Positions 54,402 to 64,000 of a stretch of 64,000 nt of DNA are shown in pieces. The notes below the pieces were generated by a model. That model was not told the origin of the DNA, did not search any database, and saw only the letters and a program-made list of their open reading frames with translations. Each line of letters opens with the position of its first letter. Within the stretch, counting starts at the first letter, position 1. Position numbers and translations under genes: made by a program. The DNA is from Burkholderia latens (GTDB lineage: Bacteria; Pseudomonadota; Gammaproteobacteria; Burkholderiales; Burkholderiaceae): NCBI RefSeq assembly GCF_001718795.1, contig NZ_CP013435.1, positions 2,046,001-2,110,000 of the forward strand, given 5' to 3'.

Positions 54402-55706
54402 TTACTGACTGAACAACCGCCGCGTGACCGGCGACCCGGCCGGGATGCCCGCTTCCTCGAGCTTCGCGTACAGCTTCATCAGTTGCTGGTCGATCGCGAC
54501 CAGCGTCGATTCCGGCAGCGGCCGGCGCGAATCGTCGACGACTCGCGCGCCGATTCGCTCCGACAGCGACTTCGCGTAGTCGCACATCAGCCGGAACGGC
54601 AGGATGTCCTCTTCGGCGACCGGCACGTCGAGCACCAGCGTGATCATGTTCCCGCCCTTGTAGGTGAGATCGTCGCGCAGGAAGTTCGTGTCGCCGAACT
54701 GCAGCATGAACACCGGATTCTGCTTCGCGTCGAGCTTCACGAACCGCGTGCCGTCGCGCGACAGCAAGAGCCCGTCCTGCGACGCGACGGCCTGCACGTA
54801 GTTGGCGGACCACGGCGCACCGTCCGACATCACGTTGATCGACAGCTGCGCGTCGCACTGCGCGGCAAAGCCGTCAAGCTCGCGCGCCATCGCGACGGTC
54901 TCCATCATGTCCGGGAATTCGGGCGCGCCGTCGATTGCGTCGGCGAACTGCTGGACGCCGGTGACAAACTCCGAGAATTCGAGCTCGTTCAGCGCGCCGC
55001 TGCGGTTCGCGAGCTGCGCGGCCGCGCGCAGCTCTTCATAGCGCACGCCGTTCTGCAGCAACTCCCAATGGCCGCCTTCCGGCTTGCCCTCGATGTGCAC
55101 GGGCTTGGTGCCCGCGCGGCGCAGCCGCTGCGCGATCGGCAGGATCTTGTCGCCCGGCAGCGGCGCGCCCAGGCGGATCGGCACGATGCAGTCGATCCGG
55201 CGGTCGACGATCGCCGGCGGCGCCGACGAAATCGTCGTCGCGGCCGGCAGCACGGGTTCGGCCGGCTCGCTCGCCACGTCGGCCGGTGCTTCCTGCGTTG
55301 CAGTGACCGTACCTTCGCCGACGGCCTGCCCGGCGGACTCGGCGGACTCCGACGGCACGTCGGTGCCGGTGGCCTCGGCCTGCAGATCGGCCGGCGTGTC
55401 GGCAGGCGCCGCACCGCTTGACGCTGAGCCGCCGAAGGTCGGTTCGACGCGTGCGGCTTCGGCCGATGCAGCCGCCGCGGCGGCCGGTGCCGACGCCGCC
55501 GGTTCGCGGCGCACGGGCTGGCGCACCGGCTCGATGAACGGCAGCTCGTCGTCGCGCTCGGGGCGATTCATCGCCTCAGCCGCCTCCTCCGGCATCGGGC
55601 GCGGCATCCTGCGCCGCACCTTCGCGCCCTGCCATGCGTTGTAGACCACGACGCCGCCCACCACGACGGCGCCGGCGCCGATCAATCCGAGTGTCAACTC
55701 GTCCAT
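54402..55706 (-). CDS. zipA: Cell division protein ZipA homologue
   Basis: A 434-residue protein with the ZipA plan: an N-terminal membrane anchor (LTLGLIGAGAVVVGGVVVY), a basic stretch (KVRRRMPRP), an Ala/Pro/Glu-rich linker of ~130 residues, and a C-terminal FtsZ-binding domain from about residue 290 (MSDGAPWSANYVQAVASQDG, MITLVLDVPVAEE). It tethers FtsZ to the membrane at the division site. Position between smc and ligA matches other proteobacteria. Sequence likeness to E. coli ZipA is modest, so the name rests on architecture and context. Confidence 0.87.
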   Translation of the reverse strand: MDELTLGLIGAGAVVVGGVVVYNAWQGAKVRRRMPRPMPEEAAEAMNRPERDDELPFIEPVRQPVRREPAASAPAAAAAASAEAARVEPTFGGSASSGAAPADTPADLQAEATGTDVPSESAESAGQAVGEGTVTATQEAPADVASEPAEPVLPAATTISSAPPAIVDRRIDCIVPIRLGAPLPGDKILPIAQRLRRAGTKPVHIEGKPEGGHWELLQNGVRYEELRAAAQLANRSGALNELEFSEFVTGVQQFADAIDGAPEFPDMMETVAMARELDGFAAQCDAQLSINVMSDGAPWSANYVQAVASQDGLLLSRDGTRFVKLDAKQNPVFMLQFGDTNFLRDDLTYKGGNMITLVLDVPVAEEDILPFRLMCDYAKSLSERIGARVVDDSRRPLPESTLVAIDQQLMKLYAKLEEAGIPAGSPVTRRLFSQ

Positions 55707-55791
55707 GCATGCTCCATCAGCAATTCTTTGTCGTCGGAACCGCGAACGGGCGCCCATGCGCCGCGCGAACGCGGTCCGGTTTCGTCAAACG

Positions 55792-58700
55792 TCAATTCTG
55801 GGCAAAACCCGCGGCGGTTTCCATGTCCACCGCGACGATCCGCGACACGCCCTGCTCCTGCATCGTCACGCCGATCAGCTGCTGCGCCATCTCCATCGCG
55901 ATCTTGTTGTGCGAGATGAACAGGAACTGCGTCTTGTCGGACATCGCGCGCACGAGGTTCGCGAAACGCTCCGTGTTCGCGTCGTCGAGCGGCGCGTCGA
56001 CCTCGTCGAGCAGACAGAATGGCGCCGGGTTCAACTGGAACATCGCGAACACCAATGCGGTCGCGGTCAACGCCTTTTCACCACCCGACAGCAGATGGAT
56101 GGTCGCGTTCTTCTTGCCCGGCGGCTGCGCCATCACCTGCACGCCCGCGTCGAGGATCTCGTCGCCCGTCATGATCAGCTTCGCCTGACCGCCGCCGAAC
56201 AGGCGCGGGAACAGATCGCTGAAGTGACGGTTGACCTCGTCGAACGTGCCCTGCAGCAGCGTACGAGTTTCCTGGTCGATCTTGTGGATCGCGTCCTCGA
56301 GCGTCGTGATCGCGTCGGTCAGGTCGGCGGATTGCGCATCGAGGAACACCTTGCGCTCGCTCGCGGCCTTCAGCTCGTCGAGTGCAGCCATGTTCACCGG
56401 GCCAAGCGCATTGATCGCGTTGTTCAGGCGCGTGACCTCGCCCTGCAGGTACGACGGTTTCAGGTCCGGCGTCAGCTTGGCGCGCAGCGCTTCCTCGTCG
56501 ACCTCGGCGGCGGTGAGCTGCTCGGCGAACTGCTCGACGGCCAGGCGCGCGGCCTGCTCCTTCAGCTGCAGCTCGGTAATGCGGTCGCGCAGCGGCTGCA
56601 GCGAACGTTCGGCGACGAGACGCTGTTCGTCGGACGCGCGCAACTTCGCGGTCAGGTCGTCGAGTTCGATCCGCGCGGCCTGGAGCGCCTCCTCCTTCAC
56701 CGCGCGAATTTCGAGCGCATCCTGCAAGCCCGTGTGCGCGGTCTGCTCGTTGATCGTTTCAAGCTCCGCGCGCGCATCTTCCAGCGACGCGGCCACACGT
56801 TCGCTCTGCTCGTGCGCGACCTGGATGCTGCGCTTCAGTTCGTCGATCCGCGTGACCGCGTTGCGTGCGGCGAAACGCGCGTCGTTCGCGCCGCGCTCGA
56901 GGTCACGCGCTTCCTGACGTGCCTGCGTCAGCGATTCGTCGAGCGCCTCGAACGCAAGCTGGTTGTCCTCGAAGCGCGCCTGCAGTTCCGCGAGCTCGCC
57001 GTCGAAACGCTCGAAGTTCGCTTCGGATTCCGCGCGCAGCGCGCGCTGCTCGTCGATCTGCGCGCCGATTTCCTCCAGCTCCTCGCGGATCTGCGTGCTG
57101 CGCTGCGTGTAACGCTCGTGCGCCTGCGCGAGCTTCAGCACCTCCATCTGCAGCGCGTGCACGCGCTGTGTCGCGCGTTCGGCCTGCGCACGCAGATCGC
57201 CGAGCGCCTGCGTGGCCTGCGTGTGCGCGGCTTCCGCGCGCACGGCTGCCGTGCGCGCGTCGTCGGCGAGCAACGCCTGCGCGCGCACCTGGCGCGTCAG
57301 GTTTTCGATTTCCTGCTGGCGGGCCAGCATCCCGGCCTGCTCCGAATCGGCCGCGTACAGCTGCACGCCGACACGCGTGACGATATGGCCGGCCTTGACG
57401 ACGAACGCGCCGCCCGCCGGCAGTTGCGCACGCGTCGCGAGCGCCTGCGCGACGTCGTCGGCGACGTACACGTTGCCGAGCCAGTCGTTCAACACCGCGC
57501 GAATCCCCGCATCGTCGATGCGCACGAGCGACAGCACCGGGCGCAGGCCCGCCGGGGCGGCCGGCGCCTCACCGGCCATCGGCGGCGCGTAGAACGCAAG
57601 CTTCGCCGGCGGCGCATCGGTCGCGAATGCCTTCACCCAGTCGAGATTCGACACTTCAAGCGCGGCGAGGCGCTCGCGCAGCACGGCTTCGAGCGCCGCT
57701 TCCCAGCCGGCTTCGACATGCAGCTTCTTCCAAAGGCGCGGCAGCGCGCCGAGCTCGTGCTTGTCGAGCCACGGCTGGATCTTGCCTTCGGTCTGCACGT
57801 TCTCCTGCAGTTGCTTGAGTGCGGCCAGCCGCGCCTCGAGCTGGTGGATCTGCGCGCTTTCCGCCTGCACGCGCTCCTGCGCGGCACGGCGCTCGCCGTC
57901 GAGGCGCGGCAGCGCCTCCTGCGCATCGCTCAGACGTGCCTGCGCTTCCGCGAGAATTTCCTCCTGCTCGGCGAGCTGCATGCGCAGTTCCTCGAGCTGC
58001 GCTTCATCGGGTGCGTCGAGGCCGCCCGCCTCGGCCTTCAGGCGCTCGTGGCGCTGCTGGAGCTGCTGGAGCTGCTGGTCCGCATTGCGCTGGTGCGCGG
58101 CTTCGAGCTTCAGCGACTGTTCGGTCTGCGCGATCCGCGCGCGCTCATCGTTGAGCTGCGCCTGCGCGTCGCGCCATTTCGCTTCGAGCGCCGGCAGCGC
58201 GTCGTGCTTTGCGGCGGCGGCGTCTTCCGCGAGCGCGGCCTTCTCGTCGGCGATCGCGCGTGCCTCTTCGGCTTCCTCGAGCTCGTCCTGCGCTTTCTCC
58301 GCCTGCGCACGCCATTGCTCGCGCTGCGCGTTCAGCGCGGCGATCTGCGCCTGCACGCGGTTGCGCGATTCGACGATGAACTTGATCTCGGCCTCGAGGC
58401 GGCTCACTTCGGCGTTCGCTTCGTACAGCGCGCCCTGTGCGCCCTGCATCGCGTCGCTCGCCGAGTAATGCGCGACCCGCAGCGTTTCGAGCTGCGCCTC
58501 GACCTCGCGCAGCTTCGCCGTCTGCGCGTCGAGGTCGATCTGCGCCTGCTCGATCGCGCGCTGCTGCTTCTGCTGCTCGCCCGCGGCCTCGTTCTTGCGC
58601 AGCAGCCACAACAGGCGCTGCTTCTCCTCGCCGTCGGCGACGAGTTCCTTGTACTTGGTCGCGACGACGGCCTGCGCCTCCAGCTTCTCGAGGTTCGCGC

Positions 58701-59304
58701 CGAGTTCGCGAACGATGTCCTCGACGCGGGTCAGGTTCTCGCGCGTGTCGTGCAGGCGGTTCTCGGTCTCGCGGCGGCGCTCCTTGTACTTCGACACCCC
58801 CGCGGCTTCCTCGAGAAACACGCGCAGCTCTTCCGGCTTCGCCTCGATGATCCGGGCGATCATGCCCTGCCCGATGATCGCGTAGGCGCGCGGCCCGAGC
58901 CCCGTGCCCAGGAAGATGTCCTGGATGTCGCGGCGGCGCGCCGGCAGGTTGTTGATGTAGTAGCTCGACGTGCCGTCGCGCGTGAGCACGCGCTTGACGG
59001 CGATCTCGCCGTATTGCCCCCACTGTCCGGCCGCACGGCCGTCGGAGTTGTCGAAGATCAGTTCCACGCTCGCCCGGCTGCCGGGCTTGCGGGCGGTCGA
59101 GCCGTTGAAGATCACGTCCTGCATCGACTCGCCGCGCAGCTCGGACGCCCGCGACTCGCCGAGCACCCAGCGCACGGCATCGATGATGTTGGACTTGCCG
59201 CACCCGTTCGGGCCTACCACGCCGACCAACTGGCCCGGAACCTGGAAATGCGTGGGATCGACGAAGGATTTGAAGCCAGCGAGTTTGATCGAGCTCAGAC
59301 GCAC
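55792..59304 (-). CDS. smc: Chromosome segregation protein SMC
   Basis: An 1170-residue SMC ATPase for chromosome organisation. Walker A is GPNGCGKSN (31-39). Two long coiled coils flank a hinge around 500-650. The C-terminal head has the ABC signature LSGGEKALTATAL and Walker B FCLLDEVDAPLDDAN. The start is GTG (MRLSSIKLAGFKSFVDP). It heads the smc-zipA-ligA-def series. Confidence 0.97.
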   Translation of the reverse strand: MRLSSIKLAGFKSFVDPTHFQVPGQLVGVVGPNGCGKSNIIDAVRWVLGESRASELRGESMQDVIFNGSTARKPGSRASVELIFDNSDGRAAGQWGQYGEIAVKRVLTRDGTSSYYINNLPARRRDIQDIFLGTGLGPRAYAIIGQGMIARIIEAKPEELRVFLEEAAGVSKYKERRRETENRLHDTRENLTRVEDIVRELGANLEKLEAQAVVATKYKELVADGEEKQRLLWLLRKNEAAGEQQKQQRAIEQAQIDLDAQTAKLREVEAQLETLRVAHYSASDAMQGAQGALYEANAEVSRLEAEIKFIVESRNRVQAQIAALNAQREQWRAQAEKAQDELEEAEEARAIADEKAALAEDAAAAKHDALPALEAKWRDAQAQLNDERARIAQTEQSLKLEAAHQRNADQQLQQLQQRHERLKAEAGGLDAPDEAQLEELRMQLAEQEEILAEAQARLSDAQEALPRLDGERRAAQERVQAESAQIHQLEARLAALKQLQENVQTEGKIQPWLDKHELGALPRLWKKLHVEAGWEAALEAVLRERLAALEVSNLDWVKAFATDAPPAKLAFYAPPMAGEAPAAPAGLRPVLSLVRIDDAGIRAVLNDWLGNVYVADDVAQALATRAQLPAGGAFVVKAGHIVTRVGVQLYAADSEQAGMLARQQEIENLTRQVRAQALLADDARTAAVRAEAAHTQATQALGDLRAQAERATQRVHALQMEVLKLAQAHERYTQRSTQIREELEEIGAQIDEQRALRAESEANFERFDGELAELQARFEDNQLAFEALDESLTQARQEARDLERGANDARFAARNAVTRIDELKRSIQVAHEQSERVAASLEDARAELETINEQTAHTGLQDALEIRAVKEEALQAARIELDDLTAKLRASDEQRLVAERSLQPLRDRITELQLKEQAARLAVEQFAEQLTAAEVDEEALRAKLTPDLKPSYLQGEVTRLNNAINALGPVNMAALDELKAASERKVFLDAQSADLTDAITTLEDAIHKIDQETRTLLQGTFDEVNRHFSDLFPRLFGGGQAKLIMTGDEILDAGVQVMAQPPGKKNATIHLLSGGEKALTATALVFAMFQLNPAPFCLLDEVDAPLDDANTERFANLVRAMSDKTQFLFISHNKIAMEMAQQLIGVTMQEQGVSRIVAVDMETAAGFAQN

Positions 59305-59394
59305 GGCGGTATCGGATGTGAAGAAGGTGTGAAACGGACGGGGCCGCGTCGCGCGGGGCCGAGCGGCCCGTACGCGCGATGCGCCCCGGAATTC

Positions 59395-59432
59395 AAAAAC
59401 GGGGCCGCGCGCATCTGAAGCGTTGGGCCCCG
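59395..59432 (-). terminator. Probable terminator after the EamA transporter gene
   Basis: CGGGGCC (59400-59406) pairs with GGCCCCG (59426-59432) across a long 19-base loop; on the minus strand TTTTT follows. It lies 14 bp past the transporter stop and before smc. Confidence 0.6.
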
Positions 59433-59445
59433 CAAACGGCTTCCA

Positions 59446-60387
59446 TCATACCATCGCGCGTGCGCCGTCCCGACCGCCGCCGGGTTTGCCCGATGCGGGC
59501 GCGGCGCGATGGACCCGGCTCGACAGCAGCGTCGCCAGCACGATGCACGCGCCGCCCGCCCACTCGCGCGCGCTCGGCAATTCGTTCGCGAACACCCACG
59601 CGGACAGCGCGGTGATCACGATCTCGAACAACATGATGATCGACGCGCGGTTCGCGGGCACGCGCGCGAGCCCGTACTGCACAAGCAGATTATTTGCGGC
59701 CATCGTCACGCCGATCGCGACGATGATCAGCGCGGCCGGACCGACTTGCCCGCTGGCGGGCGCCGCCGGCAGTCCTTCGACCAGCGACGCGGCCGCGCCG
59801 AACACCGCCGCGCCGCCGAACAGCGTCGCGGTGCGCATCTCGGCGCGCATCTCCGGAAGCTCGCGACTCGCCTTGATCACGAGCACGTTGCTCATCGCGA
59901 AACTGAGGCCCGCAGCAAGGCCCGCCCATTCGGCCGGATTGGCCGGCAGCGGCACGCCGAGCTTCGGCGACCACAGCATCAGCATCGCGCCGCCGATCGA
60001 CAGCGCCGCGAGGCCGGCGCCGGCCCACGTCAGCCGCTCGCGCAGCAGGAAGTGCGCATAGATCGCGGTCCAAGCCGGCGTCAGATAGAACAGCAGCATC
60101 ACGCGCAGCACTTCGCCGTGAATCGTGCCCCACACGAACCCCAGGTTGGTCACGCCAGCCGTGATCGCGATGCCGGGCAGCACCCAGTGCCAGCGCAGCG
60201 TCGCGATCGTGCGGTGCCGGGCCACGATCACGAACAGGAACGCGACCGCGCTCGTCAGCGCGCTGGCCAGCGTGCCGGTCAGCCCGAGCGACGCGAGAAT
60301 CCGCAGCGGATACCAGATCAGGCCCCATACCGACGCGCCGATCAGGATGGCCAGCGTCGGCAGGCTGCCGCGTACCGCGTTGTTCAT
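59446..60387 (-). CDS. EamA/DMT family transporter
   Basis: A 313-residue inner-membrane protein with ten predicted helices in two EamA halves, starting LAILIGASVWGLIWYPLRIL with the conserved W-G motif. The second half ends FEIVITALSAWVFANELPS, the usual EamA helix-8/9 region. Substrate unknown. It is divergent from dapC and probably transcribed alone, with a likely terminator before smc. Confidence 0.85.
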   Translation of the reverse strand: MNNAVRGSLPTLAILIGASVWGLIWYPLRILASLGLTGTLASALTSAVAFLFVIVARHRTIATLRWHWVLPGIAITAGVTNLGFVWGTIHGEVLRVMLLFYLTPAWTAIYAHFLLRERLTWAGAGLAALSIGGAMLMLWSPKLGVPLPANPAEWAGLAAGLSFAMSNVLVIKASRELPEMRAEMRTATLFGGAAVFGAAASLVEGLPAAPASGQVGPAALIIVAIGVTMAANNLLVQYGLARVPANRASIIMLFEIVITALSAWVFANELPSAREWAGGACIVLATLLSSRVHRAAPASGKPGGGRDGARAMV

Positions 60388-60457
60388 TTGATTCGATACC
60401 CTCTATTCGACCGGCCCGGCCGCCGTTGCGGCGGGCCGTGACCGCATTGCATCACGC

Positions 60458-60463
60458 TATAAT
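60458..60463 (+). promoter_or_regulatory. -10 box of the dapC-dapD promoter
   Basis: A perfect TATAAT lies 84 bp before the dapC start, in the gap between the divergent transporter gene and dapC. No good -35 hexamer is seen at 16-18 bases, so an activator may be needed or the site is used weakly. Confidence 0.45.
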
Positions 60464-60546
60464 CGTCCGTTGCGACCTGCGCGCCGCCGGCGCCTGCTCG
60501 CAGACGTGCGGCACCCGCGCCGCCCCTTTCGCTCCAACCGGCCGCG

Positions 60547-61779
60547 ATGGCCGCTTCGCCCGTGAACCCTCGACTCGATTCGCTCCAGCCCTATCCCTTC
60601 GAAAAGCTGCGCGCCCTGTTCAAGGACGTGACGCCTTCCGGCGAACTCAAACCGATCAGCTTCGGCATCGGCGAGCCGAAGCACCCGACGCCCGCGCTGA
60701 TCCGCGACGCCGTGGTCGCCGCGCTCGACGGCCTCGCGTCGTACCCGGCCACGGCCGGCTCGGACGCGCTGCGCACGTCGATCGCGCAGTGGCTCGAACG
60801 CCGCTACGGGCTGCCGGCGATCGATCCGGCCACGCAGGTGCTGCCGGTGTCAGGCTCGCGCGAGGCGCTGTTCTCGCTCGCGCAGACGGTGATCGACGCG
60901 CGGGCGCGCACCGACGGCAAGAAAGCGATCGTACTCTGTCCGAATCCTTTCTATCAAATTTACGAAGGCGCGGCGCTGCTCGCCGGTGCCGAACCCTATT
61001 TCGCGAACAGCGACCCGGCGCGCAACTTCGCGTGCGACTACGCGGCCGTGCCCGACGAAGTGTGGGCGCGCACACAGTTGCTCTACGTGTGCTCGCCCGG
61101 CAACCCGACCGGTGCCGTGCTGACGCTCGACGACTGGCGCGAGCTGTTCGCGCTGTCGGACCGTCACGGCTTCGTGATCGCGTCGGACGAATGCTATTCG
61201 GAAATCTACTTCGACGAAGCGGCGCCGCCGCTCGGCGGGCTCGAGGCCGCGCATCGCCTCGGCCGCGGCTTCGAGCGGCTCGTGATGCTGTCGAGCCTGT
61301 CGAAGCGCTCGAACGTGCCCGGCATGCGCTCGGGCTTCGTCGCCGGCGACGCCGCGCTGCTGAAAAAATTCCTGCTGTACCGCACGTATCACGGCGCCGC
61401 GCTGTCGCCGGTGTGGCAGCACGCGAGCATCGCCGCGTGGAACGACGAGGCGCACGTGCGCGACAACCGCGCGCTGTATCTGCAGAAGTTCAGCACGGTC
61501 ACGCCGATGCTCGCCGACGTGATCGACGTGAAGCTGCCCGACGCCGCGTTCTACCTGTGGGCCAACGTCGCGCGCACCGGCCTGTCGGACACCGAGTTCG
61601 CCCGCCGACTGTACGCCGACTATAATGTGACGGTTCTGCCCGGCTCGTACCTGGCGCGCGACGCGCGCGGCACGAATCCGGGCCGCGATTTCATCCGGAT
61701 CGCGCTCGTCGCGGGCACCCCCGAATGCGTCGAGGGCGCGCAACGCATCGTCGATTTCTGCCGCTCACTCGCGCGGTAA
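60547..61779 (+). CDS. dapC: Succinyldiaminopimelate aminotransferase
   Basis: A 410-residue class I PLP aminotransferase that makes N-succinyl-diaminopimelate for lysine and peptidoglycan. The PLP-binding lysine is K253 in LSSLSKRSNVPGMRSGF; the substrate region CSPGNPTGA and IASDECYSEIYF are conserved. The start could instead be the GTG five codons in (NPRLDSLQPYPFEKL), closer to the usual N-terminus. dapD follows 45 bp later. Confidence 0.95.
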   Translation: MAASPVNPRLDSLQPYPFEKLRALFKDVTPSGELKPISFGIGEPKHPTPALIRDAVVAALDGLASYPATAGSDALRTSIAQWLERRYGLPAIDPATQVLPVSGSREALFSLAQTVIDARARTDGKKAIVLCPNPFYQIYEGAALLAGAEPYFANSDPARNFACDYAAVPDEVWARTQLLYVCSPGNPTGAVLTLDDWRELFALSDRHGFVIASDECYSEIYFDEAAPPLGGLEAAHRLGRGFERLVMLSSLSKRSNVPGMRSGFVAGDAALLKKFLLYRTYHGAALSPVWQHASIAAWNDEAHVRDNRALYLQKFSTVTPMLADVIDVKLPDAAFYLWANVARTGLSDTEFARRLYADYNVTVLPGSYLARDARGTNPGRDFIRIALVAGTPECVEGAQRIVDFCRSLAR

Positions 61780-61824
61780 GACGTCCATCCCGATCAATTC
61801 CATCCATCTCCTGCGAAAACGAAC

Positions 61825-64000
<2,176 letters not shown>

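Noticed and set aside
55705..59418. A 1237-codon open frame antisense to smc
   Set aside because: It mirrors the smc codons in a high-GC genome, is Arg/Leu/Glu-rich without domain motifs, and smc on the other strand has complete catalytic motifs.

Overview
The window is a GC-rich (roughly two-thirds G+C) stretch of bacterial chromosome. Its gene order and protein sequences fit a betaproteobacterium, most probably Burkholderia and most likely the B. cepacia complex. The grounds are the rpsB-to-rnhB envelope operon, the smc-zipA-ligA block, the dapC-dapD-dapE block, a flavin-independent urate oxidase locus, and very strong codon bias that leaves long spurious antisense reading frames. I see no rRNA or tRNA genes, insertion sequences, phage genes, CRISPR arrays or conjugation genes. 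Nearly everything is chromosomal housekeeping or core catabolism. The genus is an inference from the sequence, not a database match.

Region 1 (1-9770) is an almost complete urate-to-glyoxylate pathway. uraH (cut by the window edge) and puuD read rightward. puuE, uraD, alc and allA form a tightly overlapping leftward operon, followed by a predicted lipoprotein of unknown function. Further right are an allantoin-racemase-like gene, an NCS1 permease and an FCD-type GntR regulator, all leftward. Two copies of a TTGT-YR-ACAA palindrome lie upstream of gntR, one over its promoter; they are good operator candidates.

Region 2 (9840-24740) is mixed: ldcA, tadA, a DUF1992 gene, an MFS exporter, a 2'-5' RNA ligase gene under a TetR-type palindrome, and the guanine-nucleotide operon guaB / membrane protein / guaA. 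It continues with an overlapping DUF899/DUF2182 pair, an unrecognised winged-helix regulator followed by a small beta-propeller protein, an EamA transporter, and rnfH-ratA divergent from smpB.

Region 3 (24740-31030) holds an SPFH/NfeD membrane pair, phosphoenolpyruvate synthase (ppsA) divergent from its regulator ppsR, and a TrmH-family RNA methyltransferase.

Region 4 (31024-46121) is one long leftward gene series: rpsB, tsf, pyrH, frr, uppS, cdsA, dxr, rseP, bamA, skp, lpxD, fabZ, lpxA, lpxB, rnhB, trmH. It couples translation, isoprenoid and phospholipid synthesis, outer-membrane protein assembly and lipid A synthesis. Hairpins between rpsB and tsf, tsf and pyrH, and rseP and bamA could tune its segments.

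Region 5 (46262-51574) reads rightward: map, glnD and an RluB-like pseudouridine synthase with a long tail of exact 46-residue repeats. Region 6 (51632-60387) reads leftward: def, ligA, zipA, smc and an EamA transporter. Region 7 (60440-64000) is the lysine/peptidoglycan segment dapC, dapD, an ArsC/YffB-like gene, and dapE, which runs off the end.

I did not find a convincing new multi-gene system. The observations most worth following are the paired GntR-type palindromes, the 138-bp repeat array in the pseudouridine synthase gene, the winged-helix/propeller gene pair, and the TetR-type palindrome at the RNA ligase gene.
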